Below, in pieces: positions 22,735-34,768 of a DNA stretch of 64,000 nt. The stretch spans positions 1,922,001 to 1,986,000 of the forward strand of contig NEEC01000007.1 in NCBI GenBank assembly GCA_002189035.1. The letters run 5' to 3'. This DNA is from Utricularia gibba (lineage: Eukaryota > Streptophyta > Magnoliopsida > Lamiales > Lentibulariaceae). The notes beneath the pieces are model-generated. The model was not told the origin of the DNA. It saw only the letters and a list, made by a program, of their open reading frames with translations, and did not search any database. The position numbers and the translations under genes are program-made. Each line of letters starts with the position of its first letter. Within the stretch, counting starts at the first letter, position 1.

Positions 22735-24714
22735 ATGGGCCAATTCGACGACGGAGATAAGGAGTTTTCGGGGAACGATTCCATCAACAGTTTGCTCAAT
22801 CTCAACCAGTTCTCGTCGCCGGGGCAGGACTTCGATGCGGCAGCGGCCTCCCAAAATGATTTTCTCGACCAAATGTTTTCATCCCTCCCGCCCTCTACCA
22901 CCTTCCCCTGGGTCGACAGCTACCAGCCTCCGGTGCCTAATTTGGAGAACCAGCAACCGCCGCTGAGTCCCCTGGAGGCGAAAGCTCTGTTGCTTCAGCA
23001 GCAGTTTCAGCTGGGAGCCGGTAGTGCACCGATGTGCCATGCTGATCAGAACGACGTCGTTGATGGTGTGGTATCTTTTCCTTATCCTAATCTGGTTAGG
23101 CGGTTTCCCTTCTTCCCCTTTGAGCGAATTTGTGTGGTCGTATTATTGGATTGTTGATTAATCGTTGTTTGTATGTGTTGTTTACAGACGAATGATGTCT
23201 CTGTGAAAGGTGTATTCAATGGGTTTGAAGGATCTTTGCCCCAAAACACGATTCAGTCTCATCATTTCAGCCATCATCAGGTGCTCCCTCGTGAAGAAAA
23301 AAAAAAACCCAAATTCGTTGTCTCGATTCCCAGTGATTCTAAACGTTTTATTGCGCAGCCACAGAATTATGGAACCCCAGCCTCTTCTATGCCCGTCAGC
23401 CAGCCGGGTGCAATCGGTTCCAGCAGCGGGGCAACGGCGGCGCAGCCCCGGCAGAGGGTGAGGGCAAGAAGAGGACAAGCTACCGACCCACACAGCATCG
23501 CTGAAAGAGTTAGTACTGCTGCTTGAACGTTTCCTTTGTCTTGTTTCATCGCATCCTTCACCTGTCCCCAACTTTGACTTCTCCGACTTTGTTTTCTTCT
23601 GATGCTGAAATGGGAGCAGTTGAGGCGGGAGAGGATTGCGGAGAGAATGAAGGCATTGCAGGAGCTTGTACCTAACGCGAACAAGGTCCCACCTTTGAAC
23701 TCACTAGCTTTCCAAAACATGTTATTAGTTACAACTCTGTTACATGCAACTATATAGCCACACACTACACTCCTATAGTGGATCACATTTGCGCTAGACA
23801 TATCGGTTCCGTTTATCTATGCCCATTCCTGGTGCTCTTTCTAGTTCTTTCGAGTTCCATCATGAGCTCTAAGTGGCGAGAATTCATTTTCTTAATCGTT
23901 CTCTCTCCATTTTCTGGTAATAGAGATACACATAGACTACCAAGGACCGTAAATTGATTGATATATGTATGAGTCTCGAAGAGACATTTTTCTTGTGCAA
24001 TAACTTTGTAAATTTGATTCTGATGATAAATCTGGTTGGTTTTTTTTCACAAATAAGATGGATAAGGCATCAATGCTCGATGAAATCATCGACTACGTGA
24101 AGTTCCTCCAGCTGCAAGTCAAAGTACTTACTCCCTCTCCCTCTCCTCCAGCATCTATCTATGTAATGTATGTTTGTGGGGTTGAAAAATTGCTGTTTGG
24201 GTGTGAAGTAACGAGTGGGATTTGATTGAAGGATTGAGGAAAAGGTCTCTTCTTTATTCGTTCTGCAGGTAGATGTTTTTGTTATTGATGCTTTGGGTTT
24301 TGGTGTTAGGTTCTAAGTGTGAGCAGATTAGGAGGTGGTGCTGCGGCTGCTGTAGCTCCATCCGCAGCTGATTTCTCTCATGAGGTATCCTTTCCTCATC
24401 TTCATCTCACTCTCTGGATGGCACCCTTTTGAGTGGAATGATCTCAGGGAAGAGGAGACAATGGCGGCAGTCAAGCAACTTCAGCGCAGCATAACGAGGG
24501 GGTGACTGCGACGGAGCAGCAGGTGGCGAAGCTGATGGAGGAGGACATGGGCGCCGCGATGCAGTACCTGCAAGGCAAAGGCCTCTGCCTCATGCCCATC
24601 TCCCTCGCCACCGTCATCTCCTCGTCTCAACGGAGTTCGCTCTTCAATGGCAGAGCTGCCCACTCTTCATCGACAGTCGGAGAGGTATCCACCGTAGAGG
24701 ATCCAGCCGACTGA
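22735..24714 (+). CDS. LRL: bHLH transcription factor, LRL (bHLH66/69/82) group
   Basis: Six exons: 22735-23094, 23188-23508, 23620-23685, 24058-24123, 24310-24384, 24448-24714, giving 384 residues. The bHLH is split over exons 2-4: basic region [20 protein letters not shown], helix 1 [18 protein letters not shown], loop and helix 2 [20 protein letters not shown]. The basic region has the H-E-R residues that contact the E-box (HSIAERLRRER). The N-terminus is acidic and Gln-rich; the C-terminus ([36 protein letters not shown]) is the block typical of Lotus ROOTHAIRLESS-like proteins, which control root-hair and other tip growth. The exon 1 donor could instead lie near 23067; the one used has the better GT context and both keep the frame. 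Confidence 0.9.
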
Positions 24715-25130
24715 TCGGCACGGCGCGGTGGCTGCTAGCCTTCTCTTTTTCAACCTATTGTTTGCTTTGAAGTAGCTGTATGACTCAATATTTTTTCCTC
24801 GAGAAAGCATGGTACATAGCTGTTAATACCATAGCTGTATGTTTGCTTATGAAAGAGTGATGCGCGTTTCATGCAGAAGGGATCAGGTTCATGTCGTCGA
24901 CGGAGGTCCTGTTCTCCGACGGCGTTCTTCCGATCCCGATCTCGTAATCTCCGTCTCACTTCTGATCTTTCAGAAATTCTTAGAGGGTAGAACGAAGAAG
25001 CTTCTGAAAGGCTCCTCTCGGATGTGCCCCACAATAAAAGGCAAAAATTATAAAATTTGTAATTCATACCATCAATCTTATCTAACGCCGACGGCAAGCA
25101 ACACCGCTACCAGAAAAAACTGTAAGAGGA
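24715..25130. other. Intergenic region before MPH2
   Basis: 3' flank of the bHLH gene and promoter of the lumenal protein gene. The GC-rich piece 24880-25020 has overlapping open frames on both strands, but no motif or splice support, so nothing is called. Confidence 0.4.
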
Positions 25131-26258
25131 ATGGCGGTTCTCTCGCTCGCGAACGCCAAGCTGCTTCTCCCTTCTCCTGCCTCCCCGAATTGTTCTTCCT
25201 CTTCGAGTGCTTCCGGAGCCCCAACTCAGATTGCAGCGTGGAAGCCGACAAATCTCTCATCCGCTAGTACGGCGTTTGTAGGCCGGCGAAGCATTTTCTT
25301 GGGTCTAACGGCGTTGGTTTTGGGGAAGGAATTGCGCATCGACGCCGCGAACGCGGCGGTTCTTGAGGCGGAGGATGATCAAGATCTGTTGGATAAGGTT
25401 ATGAAGGACAGGAAGAAGAGGCTCGAAAGGCAAGGGATTCTCAGATCGTCAGCTCAAGAAACTGGTTAGTGACGAGTCTTCAATTACCATTTCCACATTG
25501 CGACTGAATACATTTTAGAACAAAAGCACATCCCAAGCTCATCGCCCCTAAGTTTTGCTGCTGCGATACCAAAAGCACAGCGTCGCTATCCACGAGAATA
25601 TAATTTTGCGGGTAGGAGAACCGTAGATTAGTGAAGAAGAACAAGGAGGCGCCATATGATCTCACTGTGCTCGTGCTTTTTCCAGTCCCTAAATTATCAT
25701 AATGATCGAGTGGTGATGATTTTTCAATACCTTAGGATACCTGCAAGATCTGGTTTACAGGCTCAGCAAAATCGGCCAAGCAATAGAGAACAACGATCTC
25801 GGTGCTGCAAGTTCGGTTCTTGGTTCAAGCAAGGACACGGAATGGCTCAAGAATGTGAATTCAGCACTCGGCAAGGTACCTCCTCTTCCGGTTTTTTTTC
25901 CCGCACACATGAATGAGAACGAATGCTACCTCTGCGTATTCGATCCGTTCCGTTACCGATGTTGCATCACTCTGAAGGTTCTCTGTTTTCGCTTGTTTTG
26001 CAGTTCACTTCCAGTGACGAACAGAAGACAGAAGTGGACGCCTTCAATTCCTCAGTCGCTGGCTTGATGTCATCAGGTAGTTTTCCTTAGTGATCAAACA
26101 AGGTTCAGTAGCGAGAGAATGAATGAGCTAACATGATGAATCTGGCAGTTTCTGTAAACGACATTGAAGCCTCAAAGATAGCTTTCGTGGCGTCCGCTAC
26201 TGCCTTCGAGAAATGGACTGCGCTCGCCGGTCTGGTGGATCAGCTCAAGGGCCTTTAA
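25131..26258 (+). CDS. MPH2: Thylakoid lumenal 16.5-kDa-like protein (MPH2 type)
   Basis: Four exons: 25131-25464, 25736-25875, 26004-26076, 26149-26258, giving 218 residues. The N-terminus is a Ser/Ala-rich chloroplast transit peptide followed by a twin-arginine-like lumenal signal (GRRSIFLGLTALVLGKELRI ending at an Ala-Asn-Ala site near residue 80). The mature part is helical and lysine/glutamate-rich: DLLDKVMKDRKKRLERQGIL, YLQDLVYRLSKIGQAIENND, AFEKWTALAGLVDQLKGL. These blocks match Arabidopsis At4g02530, MPH2, which protects or helps repair photosystem II under high light. It sits in the thylakoid lumen. The family resembles PsbQ-type four-helix proteins; the MPH2 assignment rests on remembered block similarity. 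Confidence 0.88.
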
Positions 26259-26430
26259 AAGTGTAAACCCAACGACGTAATTATTTCATCCCCTTTCCTG
26301 CATTCGTGTGTTGGATTCGAATTCCATGAACTGTGTGATGCGCTTCAAACACATCAAAGTACTGTAAACACAGATTAGGAGACAACCAACAACACACCAT
26401 CACTGAGTTCTTCTGCATGGGCACTGATAA

Positions 26431-29400
26431 TCAGGTGGTTAAGATCGGAGGCAGGAACTCCGCCAACGTCCCCAGGATCGGTGCTTTGGTGTCGGGGAAG
26501 AACTCCGTTCCTGGGAGATGGGTCACCGTTCCGTCTGGCCTGACTTCGATGGGATAGCTTAGTAGATGCCCTGGCAGATCGGCCTCAATTTCCTCACGAG
26601 CGAAGAGCTCCCAGTTTTGATTCCCGATCGCATTCATCTTCTGTATGCACTCCAAGCCCTCAGGCCGCAGGAAACAGTCATCTAAGGTGCCCGTATGCTC
26701 ATACCACAGGGACATTCTGAACCCGTGGACCACCCCTCGAGCCGGCTCATCGGTCGCGACGTGGTAAGGCTGGTACGCCCCCATGGTGATCTCGGTGTCC
26801 CTGCCACCATCCATGGAACGCTGGTTGATGTTTGCAGAGCCCACTATTATGTACTCGTCATCCACTGCAATAGTTTTAGAAACAAGGCTTTTTATCATTG
26901 ATTTCAGATGGATCATGCAGAATCGAATGAACGAACCCATCATGGTCTTGGCGTGAACGTAGATCATGGCTCTCCGGGCAGCCTGAGCTCGAGAATAGTC
27001 GGTGTTTGGCTCCGGCTTCTCTGGTGGCACGTACTCTCCAGCTTGCTTCACTTCCCTGTTACCTAGGCAAAAGAAGGCTAAATAGTCTTTCAGATTGGCC
27101 TGGATACCCTTAGCCTTGAGGGCAAGAGCCACGTCCGTATACATCATCTGCATCGTTCTTCTTTGCCAATCCAGTATCGCCTGAACTGAAGAAGATTCCG
27201 GGAAACCTTCCGGCCACATCGGTATGACTACATAGACACGGAACTCCTCACCAGCCTCGATCTTACTGGCTATTTTCAGTGACAGTTCTTTGGGAATCAA
27301 ATGCAGGGCGCGAATGTCTGCATCTTTGATGTCTTTCGAGTTCCAGGAGAATGAGCTCCCGAGGAAGTACTGATTCTCAATGTAGATGAATTTGTTGGCC
27401 CGACGGATTGCATGGATGTATGCATCCTGAATGCTCCGCTCGATGATGTTGTCTTTACCTGAAAAATTGCAGGATCAGAAGCCAAAGAAATGAAGATGTT
27501 TCTTGTATTGGATCAAAGGAAGTGTGTGCATATGAATTACATTACCACTAATCAGTCCTGATTTGGCAGCCTCTTCGGGAGAATCTGGGAAGCCGAATGC
27601 GGCACCTCCATCTATCGACCGGAAGACTTGCACGTTCCAAGTCTCTTGGTCGTCCAGAAGCATCACCGGAGATGGCGGCATTATAATCCTATGAAGCTCT
27701 TGCAATGGTAAAAGTAAATCCTTTCCACCCTGTTTGAGCCATCTCTGTTCAAAATTATGAAGAACATCCCAAGCTGCAGATCCTTCAATTCTGCAATGGA
27801 TATCATGCCATGGCTCCCTCGGCCCCCCTTTCTTGATTGTGGCCCCATTGAAATTAGCTTGATGGAAATCGTCTCTGTGAACGCCGTTCAGTGTTCTGAA
27901 AAGGGAATGCGACTGATTGTCGTATCTCCCATCGCAGAGATCAATACCCCCAACGAAACTGATGATATGGCGCTGTTCCTGGGATCCGGAGGGCATCTCG
28001 GCGTCGACGACGACCGTCTTCTGATGATGTGTGAACATCGTCCCTATCTCAATATCCTGCACTAAGGAGCTGCCGTTATCGGGATTCCGAGGGCAGAGAA
28101 CGCAGTGAACCTCAGTATTCATGAAGTAGAAAGATGTATCTGAATCGTGCGTCGCCATTAGTCCATCCTTGTTGAGCAGAGGAACTGAAGTTCTGTCATC
28201 CCAGACAAGAAGTAGAACTCTGACCCCTTGGTTTGCTTTCTTCTTCAGCAATTCGCCGAGAGTGATCGTTTCTCCTGTTCGAGATCTTCGAGGATCCCTC
28301 ATCAGGGAGATCTCAGCGAACACGGACCATCCAGCGACGTAGACGAAATGCTTAGCACCGTCAATGGCGTGGAAAATATCCTCCCAGCAGCGGTGCACCT
28401 CGTACATCCTTCCACCCGCGAGGCGTATCGGAGGAACGAAGCTATCGGCGGAATGCGCGTCCTGATAGAGAGTAACCCTGCAGCCATTCCTCTGCGGAAA
28501 GAAGGTGAAGGGGACTCCAGTGAAATTAGGGCTTTTCAGCCCCTGCGACCAGAACGGCAGCCGAGTGACATCAAAGAACTGAATCTTAACATGGATCTTA
28601 GAGTTTCCATGAATAGGATGATGATCGGAGTCAAGTATCGGTAGCCACTTCTCAATTTCGTCACCGGCAACAAGATCCGCCGCCGCGATGTAGGATCTCC
28701 GATCACCGCCGCACCGACCGGGTTGGTGGCCTTCACGGAGAACACAACCTCACTGGCCGTGTGAGCGCAGTAGACATAGAACTTCTCGAGCCACCGCGGG
28801 CTCGACTGCTCCTCCAGGAGACGCGTGCGACCCACACGCGCCCTCCCAACGTCAACAGTGGCATAGAGCTTATGCGTCCCTTTCCCGAAGCCCACCAGAC
28901 CCCCAACCCCTCAACTATCTGCAATTTTTAATTAAAAAAAAACATATAACTTATTTTAGAAAAAATCATTAAAACTAGAAAAAAATTATCTATTACATAA
29001 AATTAAAATAATCATTTTCGTAAATGCTCCCGGCATCCATCAGACTCTCGTAAAATAACTGGTTTGACTTAATCAACCTTTGAAAAAATCATTCTAAAAT
29101 TAATTTTAACATAATTGAAAATTGTGATAAAATGAGAATTGTTGTATGTGGCATGTGTGAAAGTATTTTTTAAAAATAATTATTATATGATTGATTATTT
29201 TTTAAAACAAAAAAAATAAGAATTGATTTTTAGAAGTAAATGATATATGCTATGAATTTATTTAAATGAAACATATTATATAATACCAATATTTATCAAA
29301 CTCAGAATCAATAATTCGAAATCAATGTTTTAAAAAATAGGAATCGATCTTTATAATATTTATTTATCAACATTTATCAAATAAGCATAATAGTAAATTT

Positions 29401-29813
29401 ATTTTGATGAAAAACTACACATTCATGTGTTATCATAGAATTAAATTTACTCAAAAAAATCAATTCTCATAGAAAAGAATCAAATCAATTATATGAAATT
29501 AGATTTGAAACATAGCTTTAGTGGATTGAAAATAATGACATGGGTTATCACAAGGTTAATTCACTCCTATGAAGCCCAGAGTGGCGAATGGGTAGACCGA
29601 TTACCACACACAAAAGATGGACGCACTGCAACATGACACAGGAACAGGATCAGGATCAGGATCAGGGGGGAGTTTTGTTTTTCTTCTTTGCGAGGGGAGG
29701 AGAAAGGGTAGATCGATTACCTCGTGGAAGACGTGGCGTAAACCTGCCATGCGCAGATGGTCGACCTCGTACACGGTGACGTGGAGCTCGCCGTGGAGCA
29801 GCGGAGGCGCCAT
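26431..29813 (-). CDS. PLDA: Phospholipase D alpha, with two frame breaks
   Basis: Minus-strand exons 29721-29813, 27546-28918, 26937-27458 and 26431-26864. The enzyme cleaves phosphatidylcholine and similar lipids to phosphatidic acid. The C2 domain starts at [20 protein letters not shown]. Both HKD half-sites are intact: [13 protein letters not shown], and HAKTMMVDDEY formed by splicing. Other family blocks are [40 protein letters not shown]-type [14 protein letters not shown], and the C-terminus [11 protein letters not shown]...PPILTT. Two breaks disturb the C2 region: near 28896-28905 (before [20 protein letters not shown]) and near 28695-28700 (before [16 protein letters not shown]). Exons total 2422 nt; adding one base at each gives 807 residues, close to the usual 810. 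Intron 1 is 802 nt; the intron 26865-26936 is 72 nt and stop-free. Chromosomally either an assembly-damaged active gene or a very young pseudogene. Confidence 0.87.
28919..29720. other. Intron 1 of the PLD alpha gene
   Basis: A/T-rich 802-nt intron between the C2 start exon and exon 2, bounded on the minus strand by GAG|GTAATC and TTGCAG. It contains a hexamer tract at about 29644-29667 and two similar GAT/CCGATTACC words at 29598 and 29712. No gene on either strand. Confidence 0.7.
29644..29668. repeat. Hexamer tandem repeat (AGGATC)n
   Basis: Four consecutive near-perfect units of AGGATC inside PLD alpha intron 1. Simple-sequence repeat; no function implied. Confidence 0.8.
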
Positions 29814-32416
29814 CGCCGTCGTCGTCTTCTTCTTCTTCTTCGCGTGTCTGAGCCCAGCCCAGCCGACGATCAGCAAGATTGTGCGTTTGGGGGCAAATTG
29901 ACTTTTTTAATCGATCCCGCGCGAATATTAAATGGGCAGCCACCCTGGAAAAATCTTTTCAGAGGGCAGGTGATTTGGCCCCACTCCTCCAACCCGCAAC
30001 TACAAAAATGAACACACACTAAATACCGAAAGACGGATTTGCCCTTCAACGGATAAGCGCTCGCCGGGCTGTCCGCCTGCCACCATTGAAAAAATAAAAT
30101 AATTATAATGATAATACATCAAATTAATAATGTATGGGCGTTTGTGGATGATAATCATAGCGTTATTGTAACAAATGAACAACTAGCATTTGAATTGTAT
30201 TCGATTTGATTAATATCATTTATTTTCGTTCAATATATCAATATAATTATTTATAAAATTAATTATTATCATTTCTTGGAGTTTGGTCATACCGTATAAA
30301 TCATGTCATCGCAATATACTATTTAAGGATAAGAAAAATCTACCAAAATTCAAGGGGCCCCACTCGGCCGATCTCATGAGTCTTTGCAAGGACTTTGGAC
30401 GCCTCTCAACCACCCACGAGTAGTTCCACATGGTACACATTCTATTTATCTATTCTGGGATCGAATTATTGACCGGTTCGTTATCGAGTCACAAACGATG
30501 ATGTCATGTCATTGAGCCCGGTTCATCTCGTGAAAAGCTAGACCCGTATCTCAAATCATATTTAGGTCTTCTAGTTGGACAAGTGGATGTTGCCCGAGGT
30601 GCACCATGCCAGCTGTCTGGTGTGGACTACTACGCCTTGTATTTTCAATCATCGCCTTTTTATATTATTTAATTTATTTGGATTCACATAAAAATAATGT
30701 ATACATTCATTAGCTTTTTACGATTACATAGGTTTAATTTTAAATAAATATTTTAACTTTATGTTTATTTAAACTTACGAAGTAAATTTGATATAATTTA
30801 TAGTTATTATGTTAAATCTCCATAATCTAGTTAATTAAATTTTGTTAAAGGATCTACGGATTTCAATATTATACTCAATTTTTCATATTGTATTTCAGAT
30901 ATTTTAACAAAATTTCATACCTTAATATTGTTTTATTAGAAATAAAAGATTTTTAATTTCTGAAATTTTCGATTAGAAAAAAAAAAAAAAAAAAAGTCAC
31001 CCCTCTGACTCGTAATTTTTTACTCATCTCAAGTTTCATGGAGTAGCGCATTTTGAACGACAATCGTTGTACTGTCCCTAGAAGCAGACAAGCAGTTACG
31101 AGGCTGATCTGGGTGTCGGAATCTTCAGACCAAGTAGCTCTAGCGATATTCAATATTGCAGGCTATCTTTTACGCAGCCTGTTGGAGTGCAAAACCCCTA
31201 CACCGAGTCTGCTGTTGTTTACAAAGGTAACGTAATCAATCGCATGAAAGTTGCGTTGTATTCAACTCTTTCAGTGTCATCGTTGTCGCGTAGTTCTGAT
31301 CCATTGTGCGTCGTATTTCTACATTGTCCACTTCAGTCCTCTTCAATCGCCAAAGGGTCTCATCCCAGTGATTTTCTGAATGGGAATTATACGATCAAGT
31401 TACTAATGTAAAGGGAAGAGAAGTTGTGAAGAATTGATTGAGTTAATGTGTGCAATTGTGTTTTACAATGTGAATTGTTTGTTGTCTATAATTCTTTATG
31501 CAAACAATCATTGGAATGTGGTTCTTCAAGCTTCGTTTTGTCTCTGAAACTGAATTTTTATTCATAACAAGTACCAGGTTGGGGAAGTGAGGAGTGGGTT
31601 CATTTTCATTTAATTCACTGCGGATCAAGTTATTCTTATTATATATATACCTAGAGTAGTTGCCAAAACATCTACCCACCTCAAAAGCTCCAGTCTTTTT
31701 CTTTTGCAAAGTGTCACAGACCTGCGAACACTGGAGCAAAAGGTGACGGAGAGGCCGTAGGCAAGTTCCTTTGTTGCTCTTCTTTGCTGATTTCCACGAA
31801 TCCTGGCGAGAACTGACTCGTGTCGAAGGTACATTGATTTTTTTTTGTGCAATTGGATTTTGTTCGTGCTTTTTTTCCAATCTTTCGCCGATCCGTGAAA
31901 ATTGAGGTTTTGGGTGTTTGATGGGTCTCGGGAATTTTGTATGCACTTTTCCTTTCGATGTGGTTGGTGTGCTTTGCTGTTTGGGTGATCAGATCTAAGC
32001 GTTTTGTTGTAGAAAAGGTTGTATCTTGTTTGCCGTTTCCGTTCTTGAGCTTGGTTTCCGTCAATTTTTGATGTAACTCGTTACCCAAGTTGTTGATTTC
32101 GTAGATACCGAGTTTCTTCAAGTATGAGTTTGTGGGCTTTTCGTGTGTAATTCATGTGCGTACGCCCTGTGAACTTTCTTTTTTCGCATTTCTGTGAACC
32201 AGAGACCATTTTTGTGTTCATATTATTCTGGTTCGTTAATGTCCCTCCCGTGTCTTTTCAGCAAGCAATCATTATGAAATTTCTTGTATCCAATAAATTT
32301 TGTCATTGTGAATGTCTTTGGTGCCATTCTGTGATGATCTCTTGGTTTTTTCCCTTTCAGGATCTCTTCAATTCACCTTACATTTGGCGCTTCTGCTGTC
32401 TACTGATCAGAAGAGC
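29814..32416. other. PLD alpha and FATB divergent intergenic region, with FATB leader
   Basis: From 29814 to about 30000 is the PLD alpha leader and promoter. The stretch 30060-31000 is A/T-rich, with a GC-richer island at 30350-30640 that has no open frame or similarity I recognise, and a 19-base A-run at about 30976-30994. From about 31670 the plus strand looks like the FATB 5' leader: a donor GAAG|GTACAT at 31828/31829 and an acceptor CTTTCAG at 32360 would remove a 532-nt 5' UTR intron. Overlapping open frames on both strands here have no motifs. Confidence 0.45.
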
Positions 32417-34137
32417 ATGGTGGCTACAGCTGCAGTTTCAGCGTTTCTGTCATCACCTTCTCCTCCATCTTCTGAGTTCTCCGGAAAAGGAGGTGGAAAC
32501 ACCACATCAAGAGTTGATGTTCGTGGAGCTAGAATTAAATCAAAATCAACCTCTTCAGGGAGATTACAGGTTAAAACAAATGCTCAGGCTCCTTCAAAAG
32601 TCAATGGGACTAGAGTTGGAGTCTTGGATGGTACAAAGTTTGATGATGAGGGGATTATCGCTCCCCCTCCAAGGACATTCATTAACCAATTGCCTGATTG
32701 GAGCATGCTTCTTGCTGCAATTACAACTATCTTTCTAGCTGCTGAAAAGCAATGGATGATGCTTGATTGGAAACCAAAGCGTGCTGATATGCTTGTGGAT
32801 CCATTTGGCTTTGGGAGGATTGTGCAGGATGGTTCCATATTCTGCCAGAACTTTAGTATTCGCTCATACGAAATTGGGGCAGATCGAACAGCTTCAATAG
32901 AGACACTAATGAATCATTTACAAGTACATGGCTATCTTTTTATTGTTTTTTTTGCCCTGCTCGTGAATTTTTAATGCTTCTCCTTCATTGCTGGTAGACC
33001 TGCTCTCCCCTCAGGAAACAGCTCTAAACCACGTAAAGAGTGCTGGACTACTCGCCAATGGCTTTGGTTCAACACCTGAGATGTGCAAGCGGAATTTGAT
33101 TTGGGTTGTCTCCAAGATGCAGATTCTTGTAGACCGTTACCCTCAATGGTAAAGCATAGCTAAATGACATGGTGCACAATTCCTTTGGATGGTAGTGCAA
33201 TTTGACATTGATCAATGGCTTGCATTGAAGGGGTGATGTTGTTCAGATACAAACTTGGGTTGCAGCAGCCGGTAAGAACGGTATGCGTCGAGACTGGCTG
33301 ATGCGGGACTGCAATAATGGTGATACATTGCTTAGAGCTACAAGGTTTGAAAATGTGCATTTGTTCAGTACTTTTTCTTAGCAAAAGATAGCAATTTTCT
33401 GATCACCCTATGTGCTATGATCAGCACTTGGGTGATGATGAATAAAGAAACAAGAAGGTTGTCTAAAATCCCTGATGAGGTTCGAGCAGAAATTTGTGAC
33501 TATTTCGTTGATACACCTCCTATTGTTGCTGAAGACGACCGGAAGCTTGTTAAACTTGATGCTAGCAGTGCAGATCACTCCCGCACCGGCTTAATGGTAA
33601 GCTGCAGGCTCTTTTCCTCCTCACCATGCCACATTGGCTTCCTGATGTGCATTTGTTTTTCACCTGTAGCCTCGATGGAATGATTTGGACCTCAACCAGC
33701 ATGTGAACAATGTCAAGTACGTTGGTTGGATTCTTGAGGCAAGCATCTTGTTTTCTGATTCTTGCATTCCATTTTATGTAGTTTCCTTGCTCTTTCGCAT
33801 CGGATTTACAGAGAAGTTTCGTTACAAAACCCGTAGAAATCATCACAACAAAGTTTTAGCTCTTTCAGCTCTTTCTGTGGCTGTGTTGTGTGTTCAGAGT
33901 ACTCCACCATCCATCCTGGAGAAGCATGAGTTGGCTGGCCTGACACTGGAGTACCGGAGGGAGTGCACAAGGAGCAGCACCGTGGAATCCCACACCTCTG
34001 TGATGAACAAGGACGACGAAAGCTCTCCCCTGGAATGCCAGCACCTGCTCTGCCTCGAAGGTGGTGGCGAAATCGTCAAGGGGCGGAGCCTCTGGCGCTC
34101 CAAGTTCGACAGGGCGATCACTGCACCCCCAGAGTGA
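32417..34137 (+). CDS. FATB: Palmitoyl-acyl carrier protein thioesterase, plastid (FATB)
   Basis: Six exons: 32417-32923, 33015-33148, 33231-33344, 33425-33596, 33670-33738, 33898-34137, giving 411 residues. FATB hydrolyses saturated acyl-ACP in the plastid stroma, ending fatty acid synthesis and releasing mainly palmitate. Seen here: Ser-rich transit peptide (VATAAVSAFLSSPSPPSSEF), the FATB-specific hydrophobic segment LPDWSMLLAAITTIFLAAEK, first hot-dog domain (YEIGADRTASIETLMNHLQE), and the second with catalytic Asn/His in DLDLNQHVNNVKYVGWILE. The catalytic Cys falls 35 residues after that His in LTLEYRREC, as in characterised FATB. Intron 5 starts with GC rather than GT (GAG|GCAAGC at 33739) and ends in TTCAG; removing it restores the conserved ILES junction. 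Strong match to FATB rather than FATA because of the hydrophobic segment and length. Confidence 0.95.
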
Positions 34138-34768
34138 TCCAGCAGAAACTGTGGCGCTCTAAGAAACATTCAGCCTCCAGAGTGATGGCTGGATATCGTC
34201 CTCCAAGTTAGTAAATGATGCTCTTCCATTTGTTCATTGCTTTGGGACGAAGAAGACTGACTATACAGTAAACTGTGCCTCTTACCTGCGTCCTGCTCTG
34301 TGAGTTTGAATGTGTATATTCGAATTCAAGTGAAATGACTGCTGTTGGAAAAGGCCGGAAGCCGTTGTCCCGAATGACACTCCGGCGAGTTCCGAATCAG
34401 TCGATCGATTCAACAGAACGGATGCCCATCCTGATCAGATTCCGTCATCAGCAGATTCCGGGGATCGCATTGATGGGACTGGGAGGATGATTTCCGGCGA
34501 CGGCGAGAGATGAAATGAAATAAATAAACAAATATATTAAAATGAAATAATATTAAAAATGATTATTTTATCACATATATCGCAGGATTGTGTTAATTAA
34601 AAATAGGAAAATTGCAATTAAGATTGTGGAACAATCCGTTTTTCTTTTTTTTTTTTAAAACTAGATTTTTTTATTTTCGAATTCATCAAGGTTTATTTTC
34701 GAGTTGATACCGTTGAAGTGTAGACTGGTAAAACTAGCGGCGCGAGAGAGAGACGTTTTAGCAGAGCT
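34138..34768. other. Intergenic region between FATB and CB5LP
   Basis: FATB 3' UTR, then an A/T-rich stretch (34510-34700) and the short CB5LP leader. A plus-strand frame within 34275-34490 has no motif or splice support and is left out. Confidence 0.45.

Noticed and set aside
31443-32121. Minus-strand open frames of 135-167 residues upstream of FATB
   Set aside because: No motif, no splice support, and they lie over the FATB leader and its 5' UTR intron.
33739-33897. FATB exon 5 continuing through intron 5 in frame
   Set aside because: The inserted residues have no counterpart in the family and the GC-AG removal gives the conserved junction.
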